Of a DNA stretch of 64,000 bases, positions 35,711 to 47,177 are shown in pieces; the stretch's first letter is position 1, and each line of letters begins with the position of its first letter. Origin of the DNA: Phytophthora hibernalis (lineage: Eukaryota; Oomycota; Peronosporomycetes; Peronosporales; Peronosporaceae). Where the stretch lies: positions 412,795 to 476,794 of the forward strand of contig JAAKBF010000282.1 of the NCBI GenBank assembly GCA_012656075.1. The letters run 5' to 3'. The notes under the pieces were generated by a model, which searched no databases, had not been told where the DNA came from, and saw only the letters and a program-made list of their open reading frames with translations. A program made the position numbers and the translations under genes.

Positions 35711-36645
35711 CTATGAGGAACCGGACGATGAGCCATCACAAGAATCTTGCGGATCAACCGTATCTAACACAGTCTCTCCGAAGAGGTTGTAATACCACTC
35801 CTTATCGACGTCAAATGCTTCGATAAGGGACGAATCTAAAGTGGCGACTGAGTCGTACAACTTCGCTGCATCGAGCAACTTCATCGCGTCGATTTTCTCG
35901 TAGCTGTAGCCCGTCATCTCCTGGAACTTGCGCACGCGGAACTCGCGAATGATTTTACCCACCATGTAGTCGGGGAATTGACGGTGTCGGTGTCCACGAC
36001 ATTCGAGACTAGCTCCGGGCCTGACGTCATACTGCGGCGGTTTCAGTTGGCCGAGCCGTTCGACAAGTATACGTCATCAATCAGTACCAGTTTGCTGTGG
36101 ACGCAGATGTCCAGGGATGGCTTCATCGAGAACATCTTAAACTTGTCCGGGAACTTCTCCTTGAGAGGTTGAACATTCCCATACATGTACTTTCCGTAGC
36201 CACCGCTCGTGGTAAGAAGCTGTGGTGGTTGAACCACGACGATCAGTCGTTGGAGGCCCGGCAGAACCTCCATCAGGGCGTCCAGAAGTTCCGGCACAAG
36301 GATAAAATATTGGTAGATGAAGTTCTTGGCATTCTTGATGACTTTAATGCGCGAACAGAAAAGTGAGTTTTCGCCGTTAGGAGAAAACTCCCAATCCTTG
36401 TACTTGCACCGAAAATGGACGGGAAAGACAAAGCCGATGACGTTAGTGGGACCAGCGCTAGAACTAGAGCGATGGTAAACCGGGAGAGCGTGCTGCGTCG
36501 TGCAGAAGCGACTTTCGTGTCGACCAAGGTGCCATAATAGCTTACGAGAAGATATGTGTTGATCGACGTGAAAACGATAGTGAGGGTGGAATATTCGTCG
36601 GACAAGTGTATTTATCGGTCGCCCTTCGTCCGTGGAGTGTACCAA
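35711..36645 (-). pseudogene. Phospholipase-D-like protein, C-terminal half, broken
   Basis: The minus strand encodes a PLD superfamily half ending in one HKD motif: HSKLVLIDD near 36085-36060 followed by NGSAN. Upstream motifs NSLFCSRIKVIKNAKNFIYQ and FILVPELLDALMEV lie between 36370 and 36265. TGA at 36045-36043 falls where PLDs have Trp after GSAN. A frame change follows near 35970, and the acidic C-terminus continues in frame 35965-35711 (VGKIIREFRVRKFQEMTG). The N-terminal HKD half is absent. Oomycetes have many secreted PLD-like proteins. The secretion of this one cannot be judged because the start is missing. Confidence 0.75.
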
Positions 36646-36659
36646 CTATTCAGAATATT

Positions 36660-37180
36660 ACGGCCTAAAGGATCGTCTGAAGGTAGTGCATTAAAAGCTT
36701 GCGTGATAGTACATATCATATACCTCCACGCAATCTTACTGTAATGCGATGCACTCTCACGCAATTTTATGATGCAGAATTAGGGATGTTTCGTACATTG
36801 GGTACACAACGGCCATTTATGTAATAAAAAAGGTAAATCAGCCCAAATGTTGTACCCAAATTCAAACTTCAACGCGTGACCGCTCTTACAAGCCCACACG
36901 CGGCGATCTTGCAGGCTGTCCACGAACAGAGCATGAGGCCATTCATCCTCGAACGTGCTCACCTTTCCTGCTCCAGCGCCACCTCCTCAACCAATGCCTC
37001 GCACGGTGCTATTTTGGTAATAAAAATATACTGAATCAACATTAAAGTGTGCATAGCAGGGTAAATGCACGAAAAGTGCATTGCACAAAAGAATCGAACT
37101 ATTCAGTGTACTGCATGTATAAAAAGGGCTACATGTACACAAGAACAGGGATACCGGTAGAAGAAAAACAACAACAAAAA
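36660..37180. other. Intergenic DNA with one short unexplained frame
   Basis: A 60-codon minus-strand frame at 36962-36780 (MSTFEDEWPHALFVDSLQD) looks protein-like and is preceded by AAAGGTGAGC, which resembles an exon-intron border. I do not recognise it. The rest is AT-rich. Confidence 0.3.
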
Positions 37181-37213
37181 CCGTTGGAGATGCTCTTAGA
37201 GCATCTCCAACGG
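37181..37213. repeat. Perfect palindrome of abutting transposon-like ends
   Basis: CCGTTGGAGATGCTCT and AGAGCATCTCCAACGG are exact reverse complements separated by one T. The sequence AGAGCATCTCCAACGG resembles termini of PIF/Harbinger-type elements and MITEs. The following 180 bp (GTGCAAAAATACCC and later a related TCTCCAGCGG) looks like the body of such a MITE. Two ends back to back suggest tandem or nested insertion. Confidence 0.6.
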
Positions 37214-37541
37214 TAGTGCAAAAATACCCAGAAATACACAAGTGCAAAATATCGATCTCCAGCGGTGTAGTGATAGGGACACAAAAGTTTCTGTAAAGAA
37301 ACTTTGCAAAAGTGATTACAAGCTCGTAGTGAACAACGGCCTGTTTTGCACTACAGCAGAATATAAAGTGCAAAAACTATCGCGCACCTCAGAGAGCTGA
37401 ACGCCGAGTAGTTCGTGCGCACAACGTGCCGCCGACAGGATACAGACAAGTTCATAGCCACAGTCGCTTGCCTCTCCTCGTCCCATGTCGATCTCGACGA
37501 GAAGGAAAAGAAATGAACACCCCGATTATGTCTATACTCCA

Positions 37542-39305
37542 CCAGAGATTAACCAATCGTCACCAGAGATTTGACAGTTATCAACATAAAAATGCGTTGA
37601 TACAAATCACCAGTGGTTTTGATTCCATCACCAGCATAATGACTTTCACCACCAGAAGGAAGGAGGAGATCACCAGAAAAGGAGGGTGCCGAGCAGAAAG
37701 TGACATTAGAGTATAAGAGACTTCTCATTCCAGCGCAACGCGGTCCGAGATCGCGTGTGGCGTGCATAACATGAACCCAAATTGCAAACTTTGTGTTAAA
37801 ACGGCACGCATACGTCCGTGCCATAGCGTCCACAAGCCATCCATCTTTAGGCATATTTTTCCCATTGCATCGCAAAACGTGAATTGATTTGAAGGGCTTG
37901 CTGGGTTTTGTTGCATCCTCATCAAAGACATGCTCAGTGTTAAAACTCTCTTAATCCCCGTAATGCTCGCGAGGTCGGTGCTGAATGTGCATGTGTTGCA
38001 CTGGAAGATTACAACTTACAAGGACTGGAGTCGCTTTTAGTTTGTTTTTCCGTAAGCATGATGCTGAATAGTGTTTGAGCGCTGAGAAACTGGTGCGGTG
38101 CTTAAGTATTAAAAACAAGTCTCGATTTATCAAGTTGATCGACCATTTCTGCAGGAGTGGCCCGCTTTGACTTGTTTATCAGCTTCAGGGCTCGATGATA
38201 CTGCTCTAACGGGTTATTTGTGCTAGCATGTCCAAGTGGAGAGTGAAACGCTTGCCAAGATGAAAACTGAGGATGTAATATCCATTGTTCAATGATGTGC
38301 GTAGCCACCGTTTGAAACGGAGAGCAGAACAAGGCAGCAGCCCGCCAAGCTGCAAGCACGTAGTCCAGTTTAATTGAAACTCTTACTAGCGTAGTGAAGG
38401 TCGTTCAGATCTCGAAAAGGTATGTTAATTGTGACAGAGGCTAAGTTTGCGTTCTTGGTGTAGTCCTTGACATGAAACCATCACATTATAATTTTTTTGC
38501 CTAAACCCTAGTCACTTAAATCGCACATTAAAATTTTGTAACGGCATTGCATGCCACTTGATTAGTTTTGCAGTGATACGATTTGCATTTCGTAATGCAT
38601 TGGCGCATTTCATGGCTGGCTAAAAGTGTCCATCGTCATTGTTAGCGAGATGATTCAACTGGCCACGTGCCGGGTCATTTTTTGGTGGCTAAAACTAGGA
38701 AGTGTCAACAGGAAATCTGCTGAGGTGGCTTCGAAACTTGTTTCAGCGCTGAATAACTCCGTCCACACTTTGCGATCTCTCGATAAGCGCCTGATTTCAC
38801 CCGAACGATCTTCTTCCTGTGTAAACAGTATGCAACAGGTTAATTTCGAGCCGTAATACTGCACAGTTGATGAGAACGTACGTTGGGTTCCTCGGTTGAT
38901 ACAAGCTGGTGCATAGTCGTCGTCTGATGCGGTGTCGACAGCTGCCAGCTAATGTTCGCTCTTAGGAAGAAAGTCTGTTGCGTCAACGGTTGCCTGCAAT
39001 CGGTGTAATGGTTTCATAACCGAAGACAACTTATTTTAAGCTGCCCGACTGCTTTTGGACTGGAGGAGATTCCAAACTGCTCACCTACAACCCCGCATCG
39101 TAAATAGATGTCGATCATGTTTGAGCCCCCAGACTGAAGACTCGGTGATGCACGTCAATCCTACATGATCAGTATTGTTGTCTTCTATGGTGATGATGTG
39201 CAAATATCTGGTGATTTGACACAGCTTGATGGTGAGTGTTGATATTAAAACCTCTGGTGACGATTGTCAAATTCCTGGTTGTGATTATCAATTATCTGGT
39301 GTCCA
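37542..39305 (-). mobile_element. Mutator-like element remnant with CACCAG-iterated inverted ends
   Basis: The ends at 37542-37670 and 39175-39300 are inverted with respect to each other. Both are built from spaced CACCAG or CACCAGA motifs: at least five copies on the left, plus strand, and several on the right, minus strand. Between them lies a decayed MULE transposase. The inverted ends share arrangement and words such as CGTCACCAGAG but are not identical, so boundaries are approximate and no target duplication was confirmed. Confidence 0.5.
37720..38359 (-). pseudogene. MULE transposase C-terminal remnant
   Basis: On the minus strand, ASTNNPLEQYHRALK near 38225 matches the conserved region after the catalytic core of MULE transposases. 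YACRFNTKFAIWVHVMHAT near 37800-37745 resembles a degenerate SWIM zinc finger, which follows in the same order in that family. The two parts are in different frames. The catalytic DDE part is not recognisable. Confidence 0.55.
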
Positions 39306-39442
39306 AAATGCACACTGCTCGACGAGCAGCGCACGTAGGACTCCCAGACGGTTCCCCGCCACCCAGACCTTGCTAAGATTGTTGAGACCGTGACGCGAGT
39401 AGGTGGCGGCGATGAAGAATACATGCGCACGGAATCGATACA

Positions 39443-40375
39443 TTGACTTTTTGTTTGCTATCAAAATGTCGTATTGACGCTAGCAATCAGAGCGGCGTCG
39501 ACGGACATATCGGTCGCCGTTTGGTGCTGAATAACTCTCGCCGTTCCAGCATGCGGATCCGCACTTCGTCCGGTAAGCATATTGACCCATATCCTGCGTC
39601 TACGCGGATACCAGCTGGGACCATAAAGTGCAACATGTAGAATACCCCACTCCAACTGCGATACTGAGTCGGACCTCTGCCGAGGAGGATAGAGGAGGAT
39701 ATGAACCTCAGGGAGGCCGAAGAACCGCCTCGCTTACCGATCGTCGCAACCGTATAAGTCCGTGATTCGACCAGCCAACAACAAACCAAGGACACTTCCA
39801 CCGAAAGAGCCCCGCTATCTGACATCAGCGAGGAGTCCGTGCAGAACTATTCTGCGGCGGAAGAACCGGAGTCACCATCGGTCCCTGCAGATTCGACGTC
39901 GACACCCATCGACGACGACGCGGTTTGTTCTAACGAATGAAGCGATCTCTTTGCGGGAGATCTGGGGCAGGAAATGGCGGTATTACCAGAGATGTCAATG
40001 TCTTTAACTCAGGAAGTGAAGATTGAAAACTTGAAGGTCGGCATGCCTGATAATGTCCCATCCGAGATTGGCATTCGAGAGCAGGAACGATTACGTTGAA
40101 TCATCTGGAAGAAGAAGCATTTGATGATGGGTAAGGGAAATGCATTACCTCCTGCGGCTGTCGGCGTGGAATGTGATATCGACGTTGGAAACGCCAAGCC
40201 GGTGACCCAACGTTACCGAAAGATTCCACCACAGTTCCGCGAGAAGAATTCGAACTTATCAAAGGCTTGCTGAGTGCGAATATGATCAAGCCGTCAACGT
40301 CTCCATGGGCCTCCCAATTGTCGTCATCATAAAAAAGAATGGCGTCGACATCAGGCTTTGTTTCGACTTGGCACG
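39443..40375 (+). pseudogene. Gypsy pol fragment: protease spacer to start of reverse transcriptase
   Basis: The reading goes from a possible protease end (39480-39640, PASTRIPAGTIKCNM) through an acidic/serine spacer (39780-39940) to the start of a Gypsy reverse transcriptase. That start is NALPPAAVGVECDIDVGNAK near 40140 and PSTSPWASQL near 40290, then KKNGVDIRLCFD near 40330-40370. There it ends abruptly and meets a gag of opposite strand. Frames shift near 40240. It belongs to a family different from the 8-14 kb Gypsy. Confidence 0.7.
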
Positions 40376-42774
40376 TGAGCGTCGATCCGACATGGCACTC
40401 AAGAGATCATGCAGGTATTCCGAAGGCTTCTCACCCATGGGGAATGTATGAGTTCCCTCCCAGTACACTTGACACCACTTCTTCAGGTGGACATTGTAAA
40501 CCCGGATCAATGTTGCGAAATCGACATCCCCAACGGCGAAAGTCAGCGAAGATGGTAGGTTCCGCAACTTTAGCCAAGGTCTTTTGGAGTACATTTTCTG
40601 GACTTGGACGTCCGTCAACAGTGCCTCGTTGTACACCGGCCTAGGTGTACCTCTACGCGGTCTGGCTGGATGGATCCAACCTGAAGCGAGTGGAGGCGGG
40701 AATATCGCACGGATCTCGTCGACTGTGACCGTCGCGAAGCGCAATAGGCGCAACTCTTCCCCATCCCAAGGACGAACATCAGTGCTTCTCCAAGAGTTCA
40801 AAGCTCTGGTAGGAGGTAGGACGGGTCGAAAGAAGGGCTGAATCGCGTTCATGGCCGGACGGACCTCATCATCTTCTTCATCGTCGGTGGCGTTGTCATT
40901 GGAAGGCGCAGAATCGTCGTCTGAGTCGCCGTCAGAACCACTCGACGATGAACCCCGTCACCAACATCGTCCCCGGGAGCCGAGGCTTGACGTGGCGCTA
41001 CCGGTTTGGATGGAGAGGTCGACGCTGGAGTAGACGAAGTGGGTGTAGACGGTGGAGGTTACGGGTATGGACTTGTAACACCGGGGGTATCCTTTGGGAG
41101 CCGAGAAGTGGTCGGCCTGGGGGAACGCTGGAGATTTTCTTGGGCGTCTTCGACTGTCGAGCGGACGGTGAACCTGAGGCTCGACGCTTGGCGGTCGACG
41201 AAAGACACCTCCCTGTTCCTGTAGACGAGGTCACTGTTTCCGACGGACCCGAGGCGTTTGAGATGTCTGCGAGGGCTGAAATCTCTGGGGCAGTGGCATC
41301 GGGCCCTTGCAGGGGCGTGTGCATTCGCAGGGCTTGACGGGGACGAGATGGTGAACCAAGCGGAAATGGAGGGAACACTAATGACCCACCGACTGACGGA
41401 ATAACAGGAATGGATGTGGAAGTTGACGGAGGGAAGACCGCATCTCGTACCCTCACGATCGGTGAGAGATTGACGCAGCTGTTGCTCGAAGTTGTCGCGC
41501 TCTTGAGTCAAGGTGTTCTTCTCCGGAGTCAATCCAGCGATAGCAGTCCGCGCAGCAGTAATTTCTCTTTCCACCCGCGTACGGCGAATAGTTTCGTCAT
41601 CACGAAAGGTGGTCATCGAGGTTAACGAAGCCTCCAGTCGGGTGGCTCGTGCTTCAGCATCGTCGGCCCTCGAGGATAGATCCGCTTGTTCTTCGGCGTA
41701 TTGCTCGGTAATTTGTCGCAAATCGGCGACTCGGGTTCCAATTCGGTGATCAACAGGGCTGAACGCAGAACAAACATTAGAAAAGGTCGCGAAATCAACC
41801 GGATGAGAGCCCCGATATATACCGAGTGTCCCGATCACTTGCGACAATTCCGCGTTATCCTTCGTCCGTTGCTCGACGTTCTGGTCAAACGAGTCCTTGT
41901 ACGCGTCACCTAGAATCGTGGCCATCGAGACGGCACCACGGAGACGCTGGACCTCTTGTTCGGCAACTTGGAGACTTTTCTCAGCCTGCTCTCGGCGTAT
42001 GGAAGCGGAATGAGCAGCATCTCGAGCGTGCCGTTCTCACTCCTGAAATTAGACCAGCTTATGCCGAAGAGCTGTTAGTGAAAGGATTGACGTTGAAGGT
42101 GGTGACGAAATCGAGTCGGTAGTCGACGAGGGCAGAGTGAGATATCCGGACGGCGCCGAAGAAATGGTGACACGCTGAGCTGTACGAAGTTCAGCTCGCA
42201 AATCCTGAATACGGACCTGGGCTGCCTGTAACTCCACAGCGAGATCCTGATACGTAACATCACTTGCGGACTGGGCGCCGGCTAGCTGGTGCCCGACCGA
42301 CCGCAGAGACGCTCCAACTTGATCAATATCTAGACGAAGGGCGTCCCGCTCGCGGGCCAGCTGGACTATTGACTGCTCCTGGTAAGTGGCCCTGGTGGTC
42401 GCCTGTTGAATCTGGTCTCGTTTATTGACAAATTTTGCTCGTAAACTTGCCAGGTCCACGTGTAGCTCGGCCGCATGATTCAGTAGACTGGTCACTCGAC
42501 CATCCATGTCCGAAGTGGCAACAACGAGTGAGTAATTATCGGCGGCCAACTGCTGCAGCACACTGCTCCGCGTAACGGGGTCGAGGGGCGCATTTCCAGC
42601 AGGAAATACTCCAGGTACAACAGGCAGAGCTGAGGCGGGTCGTCGACCAGCAGCGCACTCTCGACAGTATAACGTCAACTCCTGCGAAGTCCCTGGGGCG
42701 GACGTTACAGCAGCTGCGGCACTAGCAGACGAAGTGTCAGGCGATGTCGCCGCGTTCGACGCAGTCGATGGCAA
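40286..42774 (-). pseudogene. Coiled-coil gag of a large Gypsy-type element
   Basis: A long minus-strand protein starts near 42774 with an Ala/Ser/Thr-rich region and a cysteine pair (LYCREC near 42670). It continues with heptad-rich helices (LRAKFVNKRDQIQQ and LAVELQAAQVRIQDLRAEL), resumes at 41925 after a frame change with more coiled coil (RADDAEARATRLEASL), passes a proline-rich segment and ends with a capsid-like part at 40852-40286 (VHLKKWCQVYWEGTHTF). Frame changes lie near 42050, 41430 and 41060. Architecture fits oomycete Gypsy gag proteins. A structural host protein is less likely because a pol fragment abuts it. Confidence 0.6.
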
Positions 42775-42829
42775 GGCGGAAGTCGGGGCCGAACACGAAC
42801 TTCGGATGTGGACATCGAGGTGCGGATGC

Positions 42830-43560
42830 GCGAAGGACTGTCAGAGCGAGGATGAAGAACAACCAGGCACTCTGGCGTTAGCAGCGAATGCGTTGATGGA
42901 AAGGAAAGAGGCGATGATGGATGGAGAATCGGACATCAGCGACGAAAGTTTCCTGGAGAGTACGCCTCACGCGGATGGGGGTGGCTGTGGTGTAGTGCGT
43001 TGGAAAAGATGGATGGAATGCGACGTCGAGAATAAGTTACCGTCGGAAGACATTCAGGGCGCATGGCAAAGTGTACCCACGAGTGGAGTCGTACTTGCCC
43101 GGAGTACCAAGATACTGTCGAAGAGTGATGGTCGACGATCGACGTTCAACGATCCACGATCGTACTTAAGGTCGAACTTCAACGAACGCATCACGGGAGA
43201 GTAAACAAGATAGTGGCGTTGGACAAGTACGCACGGAAGGCAGCCGGTCATCGGATGATGTGTGGACAAAAGGTAGGTCGAAGATCGCACGGAGTGGGTG
43301 TAGTCAGCACGGAGTGTAGGAAGATTGTAGGTCCGTCACGAATTAGCAACCAAGAGATCAAAGCAAATCAATCTTCTTTGGACGCTAAGTGTTTCCGTCG
43401 TCTGCTTCTGTGAAGTCCTATACGTTCTTCTGTAGATCGAAGGAGACTCGCCGTGGTTTCAACCCCCCAACCCGTGTCTGACAGGAAGGCACGTTAAACT
43501 CAAGTCCCGCGAGGGTAGGTATAGCAACAAAGTCCGCAATGGCGGGAACAGCAACTCGTC
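42830..43560. other. Possible 5' leader or LTR of the gag at 42774
   Basis: This lies upstream of the minus-strand gag start. Plus-strand open frames here (42734-43204) lack any recognised domain. GATC-rich words such as CGACGATCGACGTTCAACGA recur near 43130-43165. It is consistent with retroelement non-coding DNA. I could not find a matching second LTR. Confidence 0.35.
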
Positions 43561-43567
43561 GGTAACG

Positions 43568-43660
43568 ACAACCAAGTAATAGCGGCTCGTGGACCAAGAC
43601 GACCAAGGAGTAGCAGCGCGGCGACCAAGGCGACCAAGGAATAGCAGCTCGTCCACCCCG
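43568..43660. repeat. 31-bp minisatellite, three copies
   Basis: Three adjacent 31-base units (43568-43598, 43599-43629, 43630-43660) share the pattern CGACCAAGGAATAGCAGC with a few substitutions. No function is inferred. Confidence 0.7.
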
Positions 43661-44029
43661 ACAGCGAAGGCAAAGCAAAGCAACCCTCTACGGAGAAGAA
43701 GTCACGTCTATTAGAGAGACGCTACGACTTACAAGACTCGACGTTCGCGTGAAGTTTTCCACGCAGACTTAACCCCGCAGACGACTCTAGCATCGAAACG
43801 CTTGAACACTCTGTCCAACGAAATCACGTTAGTCAAGACCTCGAGAATTCAGCGCACCGCACGCGACGTACAGTGTGTGAACTGCGCTTTGATAGCCCGC
43901 TCCACCACACATACTTCCCACCCAGCAAGCCGTGGGGAGCTTAACCTTAACGTGCATCCCATACGACACACGATTGCTCATCCTCCGGCAGCACGAGGCT
44001 TGCCTTTCAGCCTACCCTCGGCAAATAGT

Positions 44030-44600
44030 ACGTAGTGCTCTCCTGGCGGAGGGCGGTGTGTGCTGTCAGCCCTGTACGCAGGATGACTGCCCCAGTGTCC
44101 CTGACTGTTGATCCCACGGCAAGAGAGGAGTGCTGAGGAACAGCAGTATACCCAGCCCGGAGACCCCTAGTAAGGCGAGCTACATGATGTCCGGCAGTAA
44201 CATCGTCAAAGTGGCAGACGCGCCACCTCCACGTCGTGTGCAAGTAAGTAGCTGCACCTAGCTTCGACCTGCGTTTTCACCGCGGCCGAAAGGACGCCTT
44301 GAGGATCTCCTGCAACCGTACGGCAGTCCGCAGTGATGTTGAACACTCCTTGAGGTACGGCGCTCAGTTCAAAGCCGAAGATTTCTTTTTCCGCCGTCGT
44401 GTTCACCAACCCCAGTGCTCGCCACGGTCGGATGAAGTGACGGCGGAGGTTCGTTGCCGCTGGACAATCCCAGAGAACGTGGAAGAGGTCCACATCCGAT
44501 AAATGAATGCACTGTTCGTGCGGTCAACCAATCTTGTGGTTGACAAGATCAAATACGGAGAGGGCATGCAGTTTGATTTTGTGAAGAAGCAAGCTACTGA
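44030..44600 (-). pseudogene. LINE ORF2 C-terminal zinc-binding region (zf-RVT type)
   Basis: The minus strand encodes LLLHKIKLHALSVFDLVNHK near 44580, then CPHEQC-like and VDLFHVLWDCPAA near 44490-44455, then RRHFIRPWRALGL near 44440-44400. This is the zinc-binding tail that follows the reverse transcriptase in many non-LTR elements. One position expected to be Cys before PHEQC is part of a stop codon. The element's reverse transcriptase is not present. The DNA to 44030 is likely its 3' end. Confidence 0.65.
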
Positions 44601-44611
44601 TTCCTATACTA

Positions 44612-44692
44612 ACTAGTATTTTTTATTTTTTATTTTTTCGGTTAAAGCCGGTTGCACTCAGGGCGAGCCGCTAACCGGGCCGTAGACTTAAT
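44612..44692 (-). repeat. Probable LINE 3' end with A-rich tail
   Basis: On the minus strand a GC-rich segment ending CCGGCTTTAACCG is followed by three AAAAAAT units. This is the layout of a non-LTR retrotransposon 3' end with its tail. It lies directly upstream of the LINE fragment at 44030-44600, so two LINE pieces are probably stacked. Confidence 0.5.
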
Positions 44693-44707
44693 ACATTTCC
44701 CTTACGC

Positions 44708-45028
44708 ATGTTTGCTAACATGTATAGTTTTGAGGAAATAGTTTGTGAGTGTCTAGTAAATCCAACTAACATGTCAGTGGAGTACACTATGTGCAGCAGC
44801 TCCCGCACGGCTTGTCCATGTGTCCGCTGCCATCGCCTCCTGTCTCCGCACTATGTCCGCTTGGTCCCCTGGAACTTGTACCGGCGACCTTTGAAGCTTG
44901 TCTCTTCCAACAGCGCTCTATTAAAAACGACCGAGACGATGGTTGACAGCCTGTACCAATTGCGAGAAAAGCTGGGCATCTCGGAGAAAGTAAAGAAGAT
45001 GACGCCGGTCCAGTGGACTACGATATGA
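44708..45028 (+). other. Unrecognised open frame
   Basis: A 106-codon frame ends in a helical segment (MVDSLYQLREKLGISEKVKK). The first part is cysteine-rich without a recognisable pattern. No signal peptide or domain is seen, and it may be chance. Confidence 0.2.
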
Positions 45029-45321
45029 ATTACCACTTGTCGATGAAGTACGCCAAGTTGGCGGCCAACTGGGGAAGACAACCTATGGCAAGAACCTCGC
45101 GTTTTAAGTCGTGTTACTTCGTGGTGTATAGCTAATCAAAAGGTCAACCTTTATGGTTTCAGATTTGAGTTGTACTACGTAGTAGTACTTCGTTATCCTT
45201 GTATTATTTTCTGACATTTATACGGAGTGGTTACTCGTGCACGAAAAGTACATCGTATGTGACAGGATGTGGCGGTTAGGGAGAAAATAAAAAATACCGG
45301 TAGCTTCCAAAGCGGGCTAAT

Positions 45322-45623
45322 AGAGAACTGTAGTTTCTGTAGCTATTCGAGGGTTTTGGACTTAAATCCCGTACTTAAGCGGACAATAACGGCAAATTGT
45401 AACCTTTGTGTAACCCTTGAGCTCCAAAAGCTAGCTTCATGGACTTATCAAGGCCCCCATTGCTCCAAGGCGCTATTTCGCGACATGTTGATGTTCGTAT
45501 CCATCTCACTCCATACTGGATACTCCAAGAACTACACTTCAAAAATGGTATCTGGACGATCATCTTGGAGCAAAATCAAAAATAGATCCAGAGTTTGAAT
45601 AGCTCCAGAAACTGCAGTTCTCT
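45322..45623. mobile_element. MITE of 302 bp with terminal inverted repeats
   Basis: The ends are imperfect inverted repeats of about 27 bp. The left starts AGAGAACTGTAGTTTCTG. The right, as reverse complement, starts AGAGAACTGCAGTTTCTGG and continues AGCTATTC as on the left. AAT directly flanks both sides (45319-45321 and 45624-45626) as a candidate 3-bp target duplication. There is no coding potential. A 3-bp duplication fits PIF/Harbinger-type mobilisation, but the superfamily is inferred. Confidence 0.75.
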
Positions 45624-45629
45624 AATAGG

Positions 45630-46060
45630 CGGCGAGGGGCTGATCTCATCCACTCCCTTTCATTTCACAAAAGCAAGCTTCCGGACGCCTCCTCGGGCCA
45701 AACACCTCAATGGTGTTTTGGAAGACCCGCCACGCTGCGGATGCAGCGGCGGTGGAAGACTGGCTGATACAACCGCGAGAATACAATCGCACCGCACTCG
45801 AATTAGGGCGGCGTTGAAGACAACACAAGACATGGAGTGGTTCGCGCGGGAGTACCCGGATGCGGGGACACGCTGGGCGGGCATCACTGTGTTCGCCCGC
45901 CAAGACGTTGAGCAATGGCTCAACGCTCATAATAATTCTACTTCGTCAGGGTCGTGGCAGCTACAGTGTAACTGCCGGGGTGGGACGTCGTCCTGCATTA
46001 GCGAAAGAGCGGCCACACACCCACCGATAGCATCACTGGCATTGGATGGGCATGGGCATT
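45630..46060 (+). other. Unrecognised region with an open frame
   Basis: A frame running to 46062 contains WFAREYPDAGTRWAGITVFA. No signal peptide, motif or homologous neighbour supports a function. It could be a decayed gene or chance. Confidence 0.2.
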
Positions 46061-46193
46061 AGGTGGCGTTAACAGTAGTCAAATGACATTAATGTACCTC
46101 ACTTCAAATTCAAATTCAAGAGACAAGCTTCTGTGTCTGGGCCTCGAGATCGTCCGCTTGAGTAAAGAAATGTCTTTCAACTCGTCGACCTGA

Positions 46194-46388
46194 TCAACTT
46201 TGCGGCAATTTAGCCCCTCCACTTCTATTTTTGTAATCGCGGATTCTCAGAAACCTTGTGCGCATGTTGTTGCTTCGGGTAACATCGATCACACTCGCGG
46301 CGTTCGAGGTAGACACGGTGGCTTCTACTGTATTAGTGGTGGCTGGAAAAGTAAATGCAGCGGCGAAGAAGATGATGCTCAAATGCAT
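46194..46388 (-). pseudogene. RXLR effector N-terminus, truncated
   Basis: The ATG at 46388 starts a 64-codon frame with a signal peptide (MHLSIIFFAAAFTFPA, residues 1-22) and a canonical RFLR at residues 45-48. This spacing is typical of oomycete RXLR effectors. There is no EER and no W/Y domain, and the frame ends at 46194, so the effector domain is missing. A TATA-like CTATTTAAG lies about 35 bp upstream on the minus strand. It may be a pseudogene left after loss of the C-terminus, or a very short effector. Confidence 0.7.
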
Positions 46389-46399
46389 GTCTCATCGTA

Positions 46400-47177
46400 G
46401 TTGGATTGAGGCTTAAATAGCAAAATTCGCACTAATGCTGTTTGGCCACAGCCCACAACAGCTGTGATAGACTAAAGTGCCGGTGTCTACTGAACAATAG
46501 CCTGTCAGTGCCAGGCAAGGGTTCTGGATGGACACAGCGTGTGACCAGAAGACCTAAGAAAGCTCTCATTACTGTATAGCATAGACATTGCTGAAGATTT
46601 ACCATCCGATTCGGAATCCCTGAGGTCGGGAAGTCGTAGGACAACGCCTTTCATGCTTCATAAGGTTCAAACGAGCTGACTGTGAGCTGAGCTCGCGGGA
46701 ACGAACGTATGATTTGCTGGGTTGACTTGCCGCAACCTAAGCTTGGAAACTGTATCCCGATTATCACGGATAACATCTTATGCGTGCGCTGTCAGATTAG
46801 AGAGGAACCCTCTTGAAGTGGCCCTTCGGAATGCTTCGATTTGAGATTTGGCGTCGAACCGACTACATTAAGAGAGTCGTCGAAGACCCCGTCCTACAAG
46901 AACCCCTCGTACATTCACCATGAGCAACACTACTGGTGCATGCGCACTATCATTTAAGCTTCTATTGCACACAGGACGTTTTGCTGTTGCACTGCCATCT
47001 TATCCTGGTTTGAACCTTAGTTGTACAGTACCGGTACATGCCAAATGTCGAATGGTGTTTGGTATGTTTACGCTTTTGTGTAATACTACGTAGTACCCGA
47101 TAGTAGCGTCATCGTTGACACGGACAATGCAATCGAAGTGTATTATGGGATTTGCAGACACGATATAACGATGGATG
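46400..47177. other. Intergenic DNA, nothing recognised
   Basis: No gene or repeat with a partner was found, apart from the palindrome TACTACGTAGTA near 47086, which also occurs near 3023 and 45176. Confidence 0.45.

Noticed and set aside
3020..47097. TACTACGTAGTA palindrome near 3023, 45176 and 47086
   Set aside because: It is twelve bases long with no shared flanks, and could be chance in TAGTA-rich DNA.
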